64,000 bases of DNA, taken from contig OY755048.1 in NCBI GenBank assembly GCA_963576565.1, positions 6,058,136 to 6,122,135 on the forward strand. The letters run 5' to 3'. Below, in pieces: positions 53,877 to 64,000 of the stretch. The first letter of the stretch is position 1; every line of letters begins with the position of its first letter. Origin of the DNA: Aspidapion aeneum (Eukaryota > Arthropoda > Insecta > Coleoptera > Brentidae). The notes under the pieces are model-generated. The model saw only the letters and a program-made list of their open reading frames with translations. It was not told where the DNA came from and searched no databases. Position numbers and translations under genes: made by a program.

Positions 53877-55438
53877 TTAGAACGTTTTTCTACGTTGTCC
53901 GACGCCTATTCTCCACCTCCTTCGATCCTGACAATCATTCTCTGTCAGATTTTTTTGACACATTGATCTTTGGATTGACTGTTGCCATTGTAGTTTGGTT
54001 GCCATTCCAGGACCTGCTTTGGTAATCTTTCGTCTTTCATCCGTTGTACATGGCCGTACCATATCAGTTGCCTTCTACTGATGTCATCCGTTATGCTTCC
54101 CTCGATTCCCATTCTTTCTTTTATGATCTCATTTCTTATGTGATCTATTCTAGATATTCTCATTGATTTTCTTATTGCATCCATTTCGACACTTTCCATT
54201 TTTGTTTTGTATTTTTCTGTTACGCGACAAGTCTCTATTCCATACAACAGCGTGCTTTTGACCATTGTTTCATATATGTTAAATTTTACATTCTTTTTTA
54301 TCTCTCTGCTCCATAAAATACTGTTAAGGCATCCGATAACTTTTTTTGCTTTTACTATTCTTTTTCCAATTCTTTACAGTCTGTACCTGTCTTATCAAAT
54401 GTGACACCCAAGTATACATACTCATTGCATGGAGATATTGTTTGTCCATTTTCTAGTACTAACTCACTGGATTCGTTTCCAATACATAACTACTGTGTTT
54501 TGTGCACGTTTACTGTTAATCCCCACTTTTGGTATTCTTCTGTTAACTTTCTCATCATATACTCCATGTCTTCTTTATCATTAGCCACAATTACTTGGTC
54601 GTCAGCAAACTGTAGTATGTATATGGTAAATCGGTCGTTAAGTTGTATTCCCATGCCGTGCACTTTACGTTTCCTGTTTTTTAGAGCTACTGCGATATAT
54701 ATTTTAAAAAGAGTTGGAGAGATACAACATCCCTGTCTTAATCCTTTTGTTACCAGTCGATTTCCAATCTTAATTTTAGATTTTGACCCTTTGTATAGTT
54801 CTTTTCTCGCTTTTATGTATGTATGATTGATATTAGTTTGCTCTAACACTGTCCATAATTTTTCTACTGGAACGGTATCATATGCTTTTTGTAGGTCCAC
54901 AAAGGTAACATGAGTCTCTATATTTCTGGCGCTCCTTTTCTCAATTACTTGTTTAAGACAAAAAACATTATCACTACAAGATCTGCCTGCCCACTTTGCT
55001 CTTCTTCTTCTTGTTCAGGAAAATCATTCTCTATTAAATCTCTAAGAATCCAGCTTGTTTCCTTTTTTATGTATTGAGAATATGAATGCAATTTTCCAAT
55101 CATTAGGTACTGGATGTCCGTTTATGCATTGGTTAATAATATATGTGAGATTTTCGAGTAGTTTCTCTGATCCATATTTGAGCATTTCAGCATATGTTCC
55201 CCCAGGTCCGCTAGCTTTTCCGGATTTAAGCTTTTTAATATTATTCTTTATCATTTCTTTTTCGATGATTACTTCCTCTCCATGTACTTCTATGTCTCTT
55301 CTCGGAGAGGCTGCCAGATATTCGGGTCTCGTCTCCTGCAGCAGTCCCTTGTAGTGTTCTGACCATTGTTCTGGTTTGATTATCTGGATGTTTCCTTTTT
55401 CTTTTGTTGGGTTTTTTACTGTAGAAATGAATTTCCAT
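53877..55438 (-). pseudogene. LINE reverse transcriptase, copy A2, longest in window
   Basis: Minus-strand order: a linker with EYLAASPRRDIEVHGEEV and KSGKASGPGGTYAEMLKYGS (55042-55254 ORF), HPVPNDWKIAFIFSIHKKGN, then a deletion (the family continues through NNYRGIS-like sequence to RILRDLIEND), then MDLQKAYDTVPVEKLWTVLE (54490-54900), KGLRQGCCISPTLFKIYIAV, FADDQVIVAND, the thumb, and 53945-54265 with LLYGIETCRVTEKYKTKMES, RRQLIWYGHVQRMKDERLPK. It ends QDRRRWRIGVGQRRKTF at 53877, so the 3' coding end is present. The catalytic Asp residues are kept, but shifts near 54480, 54930 and 55050 kill it. Confidence 0.92.
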
Positions 55439-55448
55439 TATTTAAATA

Positions 55449-55633
55449 CAGTCGAACCTCTCTAACTCGAACCTCTATAACTCGAACCCCTCTATAACTC
55501 GAACCTTTTCAGCGGTCCCTGCACTTCTTACATGTATTTTAACCTATGTAACTCGAGTTTCTATAACTCGAACTCTCCATAACTCGAACTGTTTTGGTTG
55601 TCCCTTCAGGTTCGAGTTATAGAGGTTCGACTG
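55449..55633. mobile_element. pogo-like MITE, 185 bp, copy 1
   Basis: TA-flanked, with ends CAGTCGAACCTCTCTAACTC and, as complement, CAGTCGAACCTCTATAACTC. The interior is dominated by the word TAACTCGAAC in both orientations. This fits non-autonomous pogo/Tigger-type Tc1/mariner elements. It sits just upstream of the LINE copy A2. Confidence 0.92.
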
Positions 55634-55738
55634 TATACAAAAAGTTTGTTTAGGTCGCGGGGAAAAATAGTTTTTGGAAAAAATCGTCAGGCTAATCATA
55701 TTATACCGCAAATCAAAAAGTTAATATGCGAGTTTCTT

Positions 55739-55902
55739 GGGGCCTGTCCTTCTATTATGTAACGCTCTAGGTGGGGGGGGGTTTGTCTTTACGTTACACT
55801 TAATGTTTTTTTAATGTGTTTTTTCTTGAATATGCGTTACGAGGGGGGGAGGGGGGTCAAAAATCCTGATTTTTTGCGTTACGTAACTTAAGGACGTTCC
55901 CT
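55739..55902. mobile_element. ACGTAACGC-type MITE, about 164 bp
   Basis: Left GGGCCTGTCCTTCTATTATG then TAACGC, and right (complement) GGAACGTCCTTAAGTTACGT then AACGC, form an imperfect 27-bp TIR. Inside, G-rich runs flank a short AT core. A one-ended relative is suspected at 17.24 kb and another near 63.84 kb. Confidence 0.7.
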
Positions 55903-55904
55903 TT

Positions 55905-56730
55905 ATTTCATCTAAGTTTGCTTTGCTTGTGAAAAAAGCCAAAAAAACCGTGTCAATTTTTCAAAATATATCGGGCTTAAAACATATTTAATAGTCTGAA
56001 AAAGTGCGATTGTCTTATCTTATTTCTTTATATTCCTGGAATTTTTTTTATTGTTTGTTTTTATTAAATGATTAACTTAAGAAATCAATTAAACATAATA
56101 AGGTTATTAAAACATTTAATTATTAAAGACTATAAAAAATAAGAAAATTAAATATTGCGTGAGATATGTCATTTCAAAGGAAATTTAACGCTGATCTCAA
56201 AAATCGAATAAAAAAAGGGCCATTCCGTAAAAAATATTAACTTTATGTAATATGGCAAAAACTAAAAGTGACAAATTAAATTAGCATTGACAGTAAAAAA
56301 ATATTTCTTGAAAACTGCTTATTATATCATGATGCGGTTTCCACCTTTAATTATTATCTCTTGAAAATCGAGGCCTATCAGTTTTTTTCTGCTCCCGCTA
56401 GAAATACCTAAAACCTGAAAACTAACTATTTGAGGCATTTTTTTTTAAACAAAACCTAAATTTGGCTATCAAAGACCAAAAGAAAATGATTGGAATTTTA
56501 CCTAAGCTGTTTAAATTTTACTATAAAGAATACGGTTAACTTTAGTTATAACACTACTTAAAGTCGCCAATTATTTGGTCGAAACCAAAAAAACTAAAAA
56601 AACTTTGAACCATGAAAATATGCCTTCGGTAACCTTTCACTAGATGTTTGTGAAATTATTTTTTTTTTTTTTAATCTTTGAATTCTTGCTAATGATTCAT
56701 TTTATCTACTTCTTCTATAAAAAATAAATA
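55905..56730. other. AT-rich non-coding DNA
   Basis: No feature supported. Confidence 0.4.
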
Positions 56731-56732
56731 TT

Positions 56733-57345
56733 TATAGATTTGAGGCAAATGAAGTTGTCCTTTTGGTAACGTGATTTAAGTAATAAAATCAATAACCGCT
56801 GAAATCTTGAACAAAACTAAAAAAGAAAGTTGTGTCAAATTTGGCTTGGCCGGAAAATGCTAAAATGCATCTCATCCATAATACGATTTATCCCGTTCGG
56901 TATTGCTATTTTTCGATGTTACAGAAATTGTCTTGTGTCACCGAGCGGGACATTCAATTTTTTTTTTTTGGAATTTGGAAATTAGTTTAACATAAACAGT
57001 GGCAGTCAGTGATAGACAGACGTTTTATATTTGAAAACTAAATATATCTATAGATTTGAGGTAAATGAAGTCGTCCTTTCGGTAATGTGACTGTCTTTCT
57101 TATAACCTAATTTAAGTAATAAAATCAACATTTTCCCAAACAAAACCGTTGAAATTTTGAACAAAAATGAAAAAAAGTTGTGTGATAAACTTGGCTTGCC
57201 CGGAAAATGCTAGAATGTAAAGAAACTCTCCCATCCGTAACACGATGTATCCCGTTCGGTAACGCTATTTTTAGATGTTGCATAAATTGTCCTGTGTTAC
57301 CGATCGGGACATATTTTTTTTTTTAAATTTGGAAAATAGTGGTAT
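56733..57345. repeat. Tandem duplication, period about 317 bp
   Basis: The segment starting TATAGATTTGAGGCAAATGA (56734) recurs at 57050, followed in both by AAGTAATAAAATCAA, AAAGTTGTGT, TTGGCTTG(G/C)CCGGAAAATGC, ATCCCGTTCGGTA and GTGT(C/T)ACCGA(G/T)CGGGACAT. The words CCGTTCGGTAAC and CCTTCTGTAAC recur in and after it (to 57450), hinting at a larger decayed repeat. Confidence 0.8.
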
Positions 57346-58290
57346 ATAGATTCTATCATGATATTTTTTCCCATTATCTTTGTAATTTTGTTTTGGGCTA
57401 AAAATTGTTTTATAAATTGTTGTCCCTTCTGTAACGTTTTTGTCCCTTCTGTAACACCTAAAATACCTGATATTTTTGTCAAAAAGTCCAGTGTTATTTT
57501 AAACCGTTTTTTTTCAATTTTAAGTTGTTCTTTAGATTGAACTTAAGTAAAAGAATAAATAGTTTTTCGGATAATGTGTATTTTTTCTAAGAAAAAAAAT
57601 ACTGGAAATACCTAACCCAAATCTCTAAAAATTGGTTTCCAAGAAATATTTTGCTAGTTATTATAATGAAATTACTGCGCTGTATGAATTTTTACTAATT
57701 TTTTCACTAGCAATCTTATTTTAGGCATATTTTGACCCATTTGATAGATTTTGGGTAACTAATATGGAAAAAACTCCCTTGTTACCGAAGGAACAAAAAA
57801 TTACCATTCCAATAAAAACTCCTTTAAAAAAAACGCAATTCACATATATCTTGCTAGCTTTTGGTGACACATAATAGTTTAAGGTCTGACACGTTCAGTT
57901 TACAACAATTTATTCTGTAACAAAAAGTTTTCTTTTTTCAGAAAAAAGTTTTGCTTGTTCCAAACAAAAAAGAGTGCCTGATGGTTAGTGAGGGACAGAT
58001 TTGCTGAAAAGCAACAAAGGATTAAAAATTTAAATTCTAATTTCCAAATCAAAGAAGATTGGGGTTGACTTTTTGGGGTAACTACAAAAAACACTACAGT
58101 AGACTCGCGCTACTACATACCTATCTACTTTTAAATGTAACTATTCTCATAATTTAGAGGAAATCTATGAGTTTCTGCTGAAAATGACAATTTAAAGTAT
58201 CGATAAATACTACAATTTTATGAAACTTCAAAATTTACATATCATTAGGTAAAATACGATGTTATTTTAGTCCGAACTTATCTAGCTGAC
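57346..58290. other. AT-rich non-coding DNA
   Basis: GTCCCTTCTGTAAC occurs twice near 57422-57455. No gene supported. Confidence 0.4.
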
Positions 58291-58300
58291 CAATGAGTGG

Positions 58301-58647
58301 CTACTGCTCGGTCTCAATATTTCTTAGGCTCTCTAGATCGCTAACACCTATATTGTTTGGTTCTGGCTCTAATGTAACCACTTTAAGTGATTCCAAAACA
58401 TACTTTACTGCAACTTTTTCAGGTGTCTCCATTTCGTTGTCAGATTTGCCTTCCAAACTTACTTCTGGGAGCAAGAATTAAATACTTCTTGGTTTTTACC
58501 ATTTTAAAAAGCACAATGTTAAATGTTAAAATGGTACTAATATTTACAACAAACAACAGAGTAAAACTAAGTAATTCCTGGTGATTCCCCTAAGTCTTAC
58601 CATTTGACGAAATGCAGATATAAAAGCGCACATTACTTCGCTGGCCT
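58301..58647 (-). CDS. Candidate two-exon terminal segment, acidic, unrecognised
   Basis: On the minus strand a putative 47-bp exon (58601-58647) lies between CTTACTATAG and ATG/GTAAGACT. A 132-bp intron ends TTCTTGCTCCCAG, and a 164-bp final exon (58301-58464) reads EVSLEGKSDNEMETPEK, VAVKYVLESLKVVTLEPEPN and SDLESLRNIETEQ before TAG. Both splice sites have good consensus and both junctions are phase 1. The acidic, Met-poor composition looks like real coding sequence but no domain is recognised. Weak point: the small upstream exon has no independent support. Confidence 0.36.
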
Positions 58648-58692
58648 CTATAGTAAGTATGTAAACCCAATACTGGTCGCGCCCGCTTAAAT

Positions 58693-58890
58693 ATGACGAA
58701 TTTTTTGTTTTGGAAAATTGTGAAAAAACCCCGATCTGTGTGCGAAAAACCGCGAGCAACGGCCTCGCTGGCGGCGATCGCAAAAAATTCTTCGGGGCAA
58801 ACTGTCGTAAAAAACGCTCAAAGCGGCGCTTGGAAGAAACATGAAATATTTAAAATGTTTCCATCCTGGATCCGACTGGCACAGCGATAA
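58693..58890 (+). other. GC-rich block open on both strands
   Basis: 65 codons on plus (VKKPRSVCEKPRATASLAAI and VKNAQSGAWKKHEIFKMF) and 73 on minus are open over the same place. The local GC content is raised. I cannot tell whether it is coding. It may be upstream sequence of the minus-strand candidate gene next to it. Confidence 0.25.
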
Positions 58891-59086
58891 ATAATAAATG
58901 GAAAACAAGAAATTGTTGAATTGTGTGGCAGAAATTTAAATGGACCAGGAGTTCGGTCGGTCCGTTGAAATTGTTGAGGTTACGTTCGGGCGCACCTATT
59001 TTAATTCCTCCGGCATTAATTATGAGGTTCTCTCAAAACAAATTTCGTCTACCTTAAGCTAACTGTAACTTATCACAATCAACTTT

Positions 59087-60058
59087 TCAATTACACACAA
59101 ATGAATGTCTTTTTAAAAAATGCAAATACTTTGGAAAATAAATACGGGGCATACCCATGCATTCTAACTAGAGATGGGTAGTTCGCGAACGAACAGGAAA
59201 AATGAACTAGTTCATTTAACAAGGAAAATGAACTAGTTCACTTTTCTAAAACGAACTAGTTCAAAATGAACTATAAACTTAACTTAACCCAATTATTTCT
59301 GTACATTATATTGTGCATTAGGAACGCGGCTATCTGTGTTCCTGTTCGTGAAATACTGAATGATACCGCGGTGCTTTCTACGAGGAACGAACGATCTGAT
59401 AGAAATGCACTGTCAAGTTGAACTAATAAGTGAAATCCGGCGTTCTTTCAGTCGATTAGTCGAGTGGCACGCTCAAGCTACAGTGAACTAAACTATTTGA
59501 AATTTTGTGTTGATTACGGAAAATTAAGGAATGGCTAGCCTAATACGACGTCAGCAACACTGACAGGATAGCCATTCCGTTAACAGTTCAAACGAACTAG
59601 TTCATTTTGGTGAACAAATTCACTTAAACTAGTTCATTAAAATGAACTGCTAAGCACATCTCTAATTCTAACACACGATGCTTGAAGCCAGGACCCCCTT
59701 TAATTCTTAATGTTCCTTTTTCGGGTAGACAGTATTTCGGTAAATGCGCATGCATCAGTTTTGGTAGTTTTGGAACATACTCCGCTACGTCACTACATTG
59801 TTTAACAATTGTCGAAAATTTAAGGTTTTGTCTATTATTTCTTTTTAAAACTCGTTGATTAGGTGAAAATTGCGGATTAAACTTGTGTGCAAATTTATTG
59901 TGGACACCATGAAGAGTGTTTAATGGTAGCTATAAACCACTTTTAACTTTATTAACAAATGATAAAGGAAAATACAAGTACTTTTCTATGAAATCTCCCT
60001 TGCTTCTCCCGGGCATTTTTTCACAAACCGCACATGTTTTGCGTGAATTATTTCCCAT
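59087..60058 (-). pseudogene. 155-codon ORF with one internal stop, split by a hAT element
   Basis: From ATG at 60058 one frame runs for 42 codons (MGNNSRKTCAVCEKMPGRSK, then GDFIEKYLYFPLSFVNKVKS), meets a TAG at 59930-59932, continues in the same frame (NTLHGVHNKFAHKFNP, VKQCSDVAEYVPKLPKLMHA, HLPKYCLPEKGTLRIKGGPG) and reaches the hAT target site. Removing 59169-59664 and one TSD copy keeps the frame (RVLECMGMPRIYFPKYLHF) to TGA at 59087. The N-terminal CxxC could bind zinc. The family is not recognised. Frame kept over 468 bases with one stop is unlikely by chance in AT-rich DNA, so I infer a former gene or element ORF. It could be a processed pseudogene. Confidence 0.55.
59169..59664. mobile_element. 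Non-autonomous hAT element, 496 bp, perfect 8-bp TSD
   Basis: ATTCTAAC flanks both ends (59161-59168, 59665-59672). TIRs start TAGAGATG(G/T)G. Subterminal regions repeat the palindrome GAACTAGTTC at least six times, likely transposase-binding sites by analogy with hAT elements. No transposase ORF. It interrupts the minus-strand ORF described above. Confidence 0.93.
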
Positions 60059-60059
60059 C

Positions 60060-61040
60060 TTTGACAGAATAAACACAATTTAACACAAAACACCGCAAAA
60101 TGTAAATAAACAAAAAATATGGCGTCCATCCACACTACAGCTGTGTGTCAATTACAAATCAAAATAGCTAAAAAAGTTAATAAACTTTAAAAAGTTGAAA
60201 AATCTAAAAACTAAGAAATCCTAAAAAAGTTGAAAACATTAAAATTAAAACAAAATTTAAAAAGAGGTAAAAACTAAAAGAAGTTGATAAAGATAAAATA
60301 GGTAAAAAACCTAACTATAAAATACTTTTTTCATCATTTTTACGCAAAAATATATACTTTGTAAATGCTGTAAAAGAGTCCAGTGTCGTTATAAATTCAG
60401 ATTATAATAGTAGTCAGGTTAAAGTGATTTGATCTAGATTTTTTAAAGTTTTGTTGAATTATAATTTTAAGAATTATAAAAAATCTTAAAATTAATCTAA
60501 CTATGAAAGTGAAAAAAATATGTCGATTTTTACATTATAAATTTTAAATGCTACAATCTCGAAACCCGGTACTATCTAATAACCAACCTGTTAATTATCA
60601 CCTTTTGGACTAGGGTAATTTTTTAACACAAGGAATCCAGAGTTTTATTTTTTGCGATTAGTTAAAAGACCACGGCTGATTTATTTCAAGGTAATCTACC
60701 TTATAATATTTGAGCACGATAACTTAGAGACAAACCGAAATTCCCGCTTGTCTGTGCGGTACGGAAAAAAAAACTACCGCGTTGTGGGTGATCCGAGTTT
60801 TTTCTTCTCTGGCGTTTTAAACATTCGTCATTATGAAAAGCCACAATTGAAACGGACCGAATTGCACAGGGCCAATTTGGAGACTCATGTTCAATTTAGC
60901 TCATCTGCCATCATTTATGTGCAATTTACCTTTCACTTTATATAAAACACATCCATTTTTCGAATATCCTACAACCAAAAAAATGTCCTCATCATCTAAA
61001 TGCGAAAACGATAATAAACTAACATCAAAATTAAAACAAA
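60060..61040. other. A-rich non-coding DNA with two weak ORFs
   Basis: 60180-60310 is a degenerate AAAAGTTGAAAA-type run. ORFs at 60652-60945 and 60887-61072 (plus) show no motif; the first contains PQLKRTELHRANLETHVQF but has no support as a gene. Confidence 0.4.
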
Positions 61041-61042
61041 CA

Positions 61043-61600
61043 AAAATACTCTGCCAATTTATGGGCACCTAATGGGCTCACAGATTATTGTGTGATTGTA
61101 ATTTTAAAATTTCCCCCCCAGTGTAACCCCACTGAACAAAACAAACTATAATGAATTTTTTTGATCTTCATGCATCTTGATGCTCTTCATGATCTACAGT
61201 CGAATCTCTATAACTCGAACCTGAAGGGACAACCAAAACAGTTCGAGTTATGGAGAGTTCGAGTTATAGAAACTCGAGTTGCATAGGTTAAAATACATGT
61301 AAAAAGTGCAGGGACCACTTAAAAGGTTCGAGTTATAGAGGGGTTCGAGTTATAGAGGTTCGAGTTAGAGAAGTTCGACTGTATAATATAGTACAAAACC
61401 AAAACTCTGATTTTTGAAATCTACCCCCTCCCTTTTTTTCGGCTTGGCTGTTTGATTTTATTAATTTATTATATAGCCAAAACCCAACCTAGCTACCAAA
61501 TTTCATTAAAATCGGGCCAGCAGTTTTTGAATTATGCGCGTTGGTCGTTACGGACAGACAGACAGACAGATAGACCAACGGCGCGACAAAAAGGATAAAA
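61043..61600. mobile_element. W repeat copy 3, truncated, hit by a pogo-like MITE
   Basis: It begins AAAATACTCTGCCAATTTAT, has CTACCCCCTCCC, CCAAATTTCATTAAAATCGG and GTTGGTCGTTACGGACAGAC with a short ACAG run, then GGCGCGACAAAAAGGATAAA, where it is cut. It lacks the 3' hairpin. Copy 3 is more diverged than copies 1 and 2. Confidence 0.8.
61197..61381. mobile_element. pogo-like MITE, 185 bp, copy 2, inverted
   Basis: Same length and sequence as 55449-55633 in the opposite orientation, with few differences and with TA on both sides. It sits inside W copy 3. Confidence 0.92.
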
Positions 61601-61625
61601 TATTATTATTATAATAAATATATTA

Positions 61626-62528
61626 CAGTGGCTGCTCGTGGGGTAGTGCCACGGAGCCATGGCACTACCTTATTTTATATAAGAACACGTTTTTTTTTAA
61701 ACATGTTTGTTATTTTATGCAATTCTTAATTTATATAATATATGGTAAACCCTGTGCAATGCAGTGGATCATACTGCGAATGCGATAGCTGCCCGCTGCC
61801 TGCCGTTCAAACGCAGAGTAAGTGGGGGGTGGAATGTGTGCCGCTTGTCTGCTGCCGCCGTCGAACAGAAAGATTTTTACCAGTGGCCTATATGAGCGAC
61901 AGAGTTGGACAATTTTTACATTGTATAATCAAAAGGATCAACTTAAATTTGTGCCAGGCACACCAGCCAGTTAGTGCAGTTAGTCATCTTGTTCGTGGAG
62001 CATGCATGCTTTAATTTACGCCCTCTAAATTACGCAATAAAAAGATATCAATATACTCTGCATATTGTTCAATTTTTCAAGTGAAAATGAATAAAATCAG
62101 CGTCCTAAAAAACTCTTTTAGTGGTTTTTCGCTAGAGGAAAAACTAAAAATTAAAGAATTAGGCTGGTCTGTACCGGATTTAATACTTGAAAGACAAACG
62201 TGGAAGTGGACAACAGACGCGTTGTCGTAAATTTGATAAAACTATTTGTGATATATAATATATAGATGTCTATTTTTATATCTTTTTTGTAAATATCGAT
62301 ACTTAAAGACTCTAAACTAAGGGTAAGTAAAGTTATTATTTAAATTAATTTTTGATAAATTTTGAGTCATTTCATGGTGTAATTTGGTCTGTGTTAGCTT
62401 CTTTAAAAATAGAAACCCTAAAAATAGTAAACATATAATACAAAACTATGCGCTCTTGGTTTTGCGCCACTAAGAAAGTAATGAATGCATGTTTCTTAAC
62501 GAATTTTAACCGCGTATAGCCGCCACTA
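61626..62528 (+). mobile_element. hAT element remnant of the TTF/ZMYM-like type, about 900 bp
   Basis: It starts CAGTGGCTGCTCGTGG and ends CCGCCACTA (complement TAGTGGCGGC), short hAT-like TIRs. The expected 8-bp duplication is not present. The interior contains the N-terminal stub of a transposase (62087-62230) and, upstream, an unsupported 90-codon Cys-rich ORF (61742-62014). The right edge abuts a second TA-flanked element. Confidence 0.6.
62087..62230 (+). pseudogene. hAT transposase N-terminal stub, 47 codons
   Basis: The product reads NSFSGFSLEEKLKIKELGWS then VPDLILERQTWKW. The LEEKLKIKELGxxxPDL phrase is like the start of the hAT-family TTF/ZMYM-type proteins, which continue into a WFxKYxWL and CxxC region. 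Here the frame stops at TAA (62228-62230), and no downstream domains are seen, so most of the transposase was lost by deletion. Recognition is by recall only. Confidence 0.5.
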
Positions 62529-62530
62529 TA

Positions 62531-63247
62531 CAGGGTGCCTCATAACTTAGGGGCCATAGTGCAGCAGGTGATAGAGGAGGTTATTTCCGAGAAAAAAAAT
62601 TATATAACATGGGGGTCAACACACATCTGTTTTTAAGATATAGGATTTTTAAAGTTAGAGGAGTGGGGGAAAAGGTTTTTACAAAAAAAAGAAAATCTGT
62701 CATAGCCGGCTGAATACTCACCTAATTGTGATTCAAAAATGTGGTATTCCTTTTTTTACTAAAATTACAAGATACAGGCTCTCAAAATAACCTCCAAAAA
62801 CGTATAAAAAATGACAATTTTAAAAAAAAAAATTTTTGCTTACTTATTCTTTTAAAAAATATTAATAATATTTTATTATTATGTCTTGCTAGAGACATGT
62901 TTTTATTAACAAAAAATATAAGAAAAACATTGCGTTTAATATGGCATTTATAAAAGTTTATACCAAAAACATGGTTTTTTCAAAAAAAATTGACGGACTA
63001 ATTTTTTGCGAAATAATTTTTATTTTAGTTTCGGGCTCTTGCCTCAATACGTGACTCTACCAAATTTCATATTTTTACTGCGTTTTTTTAAAAAGTTATT
63101 ATTAAAAAAGTTTAAAAAATTGCCAACTTTGATGCTCTCTGTATCTCGACAAAGAAAGAGTTTTGATTCATGCATTATAGGAACTTTTTTATCAGACATG
63201 ACCTCCTCAATCACCTGTTGGCCTATTGCCCCTAATTTATATCAGGC
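62531..63247. mobile_element. TA-flanked TIR element, about 717 bp
   Basis: The left part (CCTCATAACTTAGGGGCCAT, GCAGGTGATAGAGGAGGT) is matched by the complement of the right part (CCTGATATAAATTAGGGGCA, ACAGGTGATTGAGGAGGT) over about 60 bp. TA occurs outside both. The leading CAGGGTG is only on the left. The interior is AT-rich with no domain. An alternative is that one arm is just LINE-derived sequence, since a LINE remnant abuts on the right. Confidence 0.6.
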
Positions 63248-63249
63248 TA

Positions 63250-63505
63250 CCTCAGATTCAGGTGGTCCTCCGTCTCAAAGGCTTCGTCTTCGAATTGCCT
63301 CCTTCTCTGCTTCACAGAAGGAAATGTGCCGAGGTCTTGTCTTCGGCCCAACATCGCTCGCACGACGCGTCCTCTTCACTGTTATCCTCGCCCACGGTCT
63401 CTAAATAAACCGGTTGTCTGGTACCTCCCAGCCAATAAGAACTCGGCAGCCTATGACGCGGCAATTTTCCTGCTCCACGATCAATAAAGAGAGACCTATA
63501 CATAA
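63250..63505 (-). pseudogene. LINE C-terminal fragment (Cys-His motif)
   Basis: The minus ORF 63312-63503 has CERCWAEDKTSAHFLL then a stop; one frame over it continues CEAEKEAIRRRSL. This is the CxxC...SxHxLxxC zinc-binding motif at the C-terminus of Jockey/R1-type LINE proteins. The N-terminal part (KLPRHRLPSSYWLGGTRQPV) does not match clearly. Only the tail survives. Confidence 0.6.
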
Positions 63506-63509
63506 TATT

Positions 63510-64000
63510 ATGAGAGAAATAAAAATAGACGCCGTAAAAATACCAAAATCTATTAAAAAATTCAATAATTTAAAAATATAAATATCAGTTTCAGGACACG
63601 ATTATAAATAGTTTTCCTAAGTTAATTCTACTCTCTGTTCATATTAATTAAACTTTTTTCGCCGAACACTAAAGCAAACTAGCCACATAATATACATTTT
63701 TTAGGTGGATAGGAAGTAATTAAAATGAGTTTTTTTTTTGAGAAATTTTATCAAAAAAATTGAAGAAAGGAAATTAAAATGACTATGGCAGTACGGGAAC
63801 ATTCATAAAAAACATAAGGCAAAGATTCAGGATTTTTGATCCCCCCTTCTTAACGCATTTTCAAGAAAAATTATAATAAAAATACATTGACTGTAACGCA
63901 AGGCTAATATTCCATCCCTCCTGTTTGAGCATTATACAGGGTGTTCCAAGTTAAGTGTCCACCATTGCTACTTTTTGATTATTAAAGATATAATAAAGTT
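63510..64000. other. Non-coding DNA and start of another element
   Basis: ATTATACAGGGTGTTCCAAG at 63932 looks like the TA plus CAGGGTGTTCC terminus of an element running off the window. TCCCCCCTTCTTAACGC near 63840 resembles the ACGTAACGC MITE family. No coding sequence. Confidence 0.45.

Noticed and set aside
1..64000. CRISPR array, bacterial operon or prophage
   Set aside because: No regularly spaced identical repeats with unique spacers, no ribosome binding sites or dense ORFs; all content is eukaryotic.

Overview
The window is repeat-dominated, AT-rich nuclear DNA of an arthropod, most likely an insect. The evidence is a Pao/BEL LTR retrotransposon, several LINE lineages of arthropod type, many hAT and TA-flanked MITEs, and insect-sized candidate exons with GT-AG borders. 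A beetle is my best guess at order, but that rests on impression only. No intact host gene, rRNA, true tRNA or CRISPR array was found. All function calls come from reading motifs by eye; no search was run.

Layout. 1-5545 (minus): a decayed Pao/BEL element with gag, zinc knuckle, protease, RT, RNase H and integrase in order, broken by at least three stops, three frameshifts and one internal deletion. 5.5-12 kb: quiet AT-rich DNA with candidate host exons near 7.3, 8.3, 11.1-11.45 and 11.7 kb, a tandem duplication at 10 kb and a perfect 22-bp hairpin at 10.5 kb. 12-16.2 kb: MITEs, including a 539-bp hAT derivative with a perfect 8-bp target duplication, and a LINE remnant. 17.6-24.5 kb: a foldback element built on GGTTC-like pentamers, a repeat family ('W') with an ACAG microsatellite core that hosts a hAT element that itself hosts a MITE, a candidate exon at 20.8 kb, and a large palindrome at 21.9-22.4 kb. 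24.7-29.2 kb: a hAT MITE, a TIR element with a minisatellite core, and two LINE 3' remnants. 31-41.6 kb: three large foldback-type composites, one holding satellite-like higher-order repeats and one flanked by a 9-bp duplication. 42-47.6 kb: LINE remnants nested in or hit by DNA elements, and a clean hAT insertion with an empty site preserved elsewhere in the window. 49.8 kb: a tRNA-like SINE head. 52.6-53.6 kb: an ACGT-centred minisatellite. 53.9-55.4 kb: the longest LINE copy. 55.4-64 kb: twin 185-bp pogo-like MITEs, a 155-codon ORF split by a hAT insertion, a candidate two-exon segment, a hAT transposase N-terminal stub and a LINE tail.

The genes do not form a pathway. The content is a record of layered insertion. 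The items most worth follow-up are the foldback/satellite composites, the nested insertions that give relative ages, and the few coding segments that match no mobile element I recognise.
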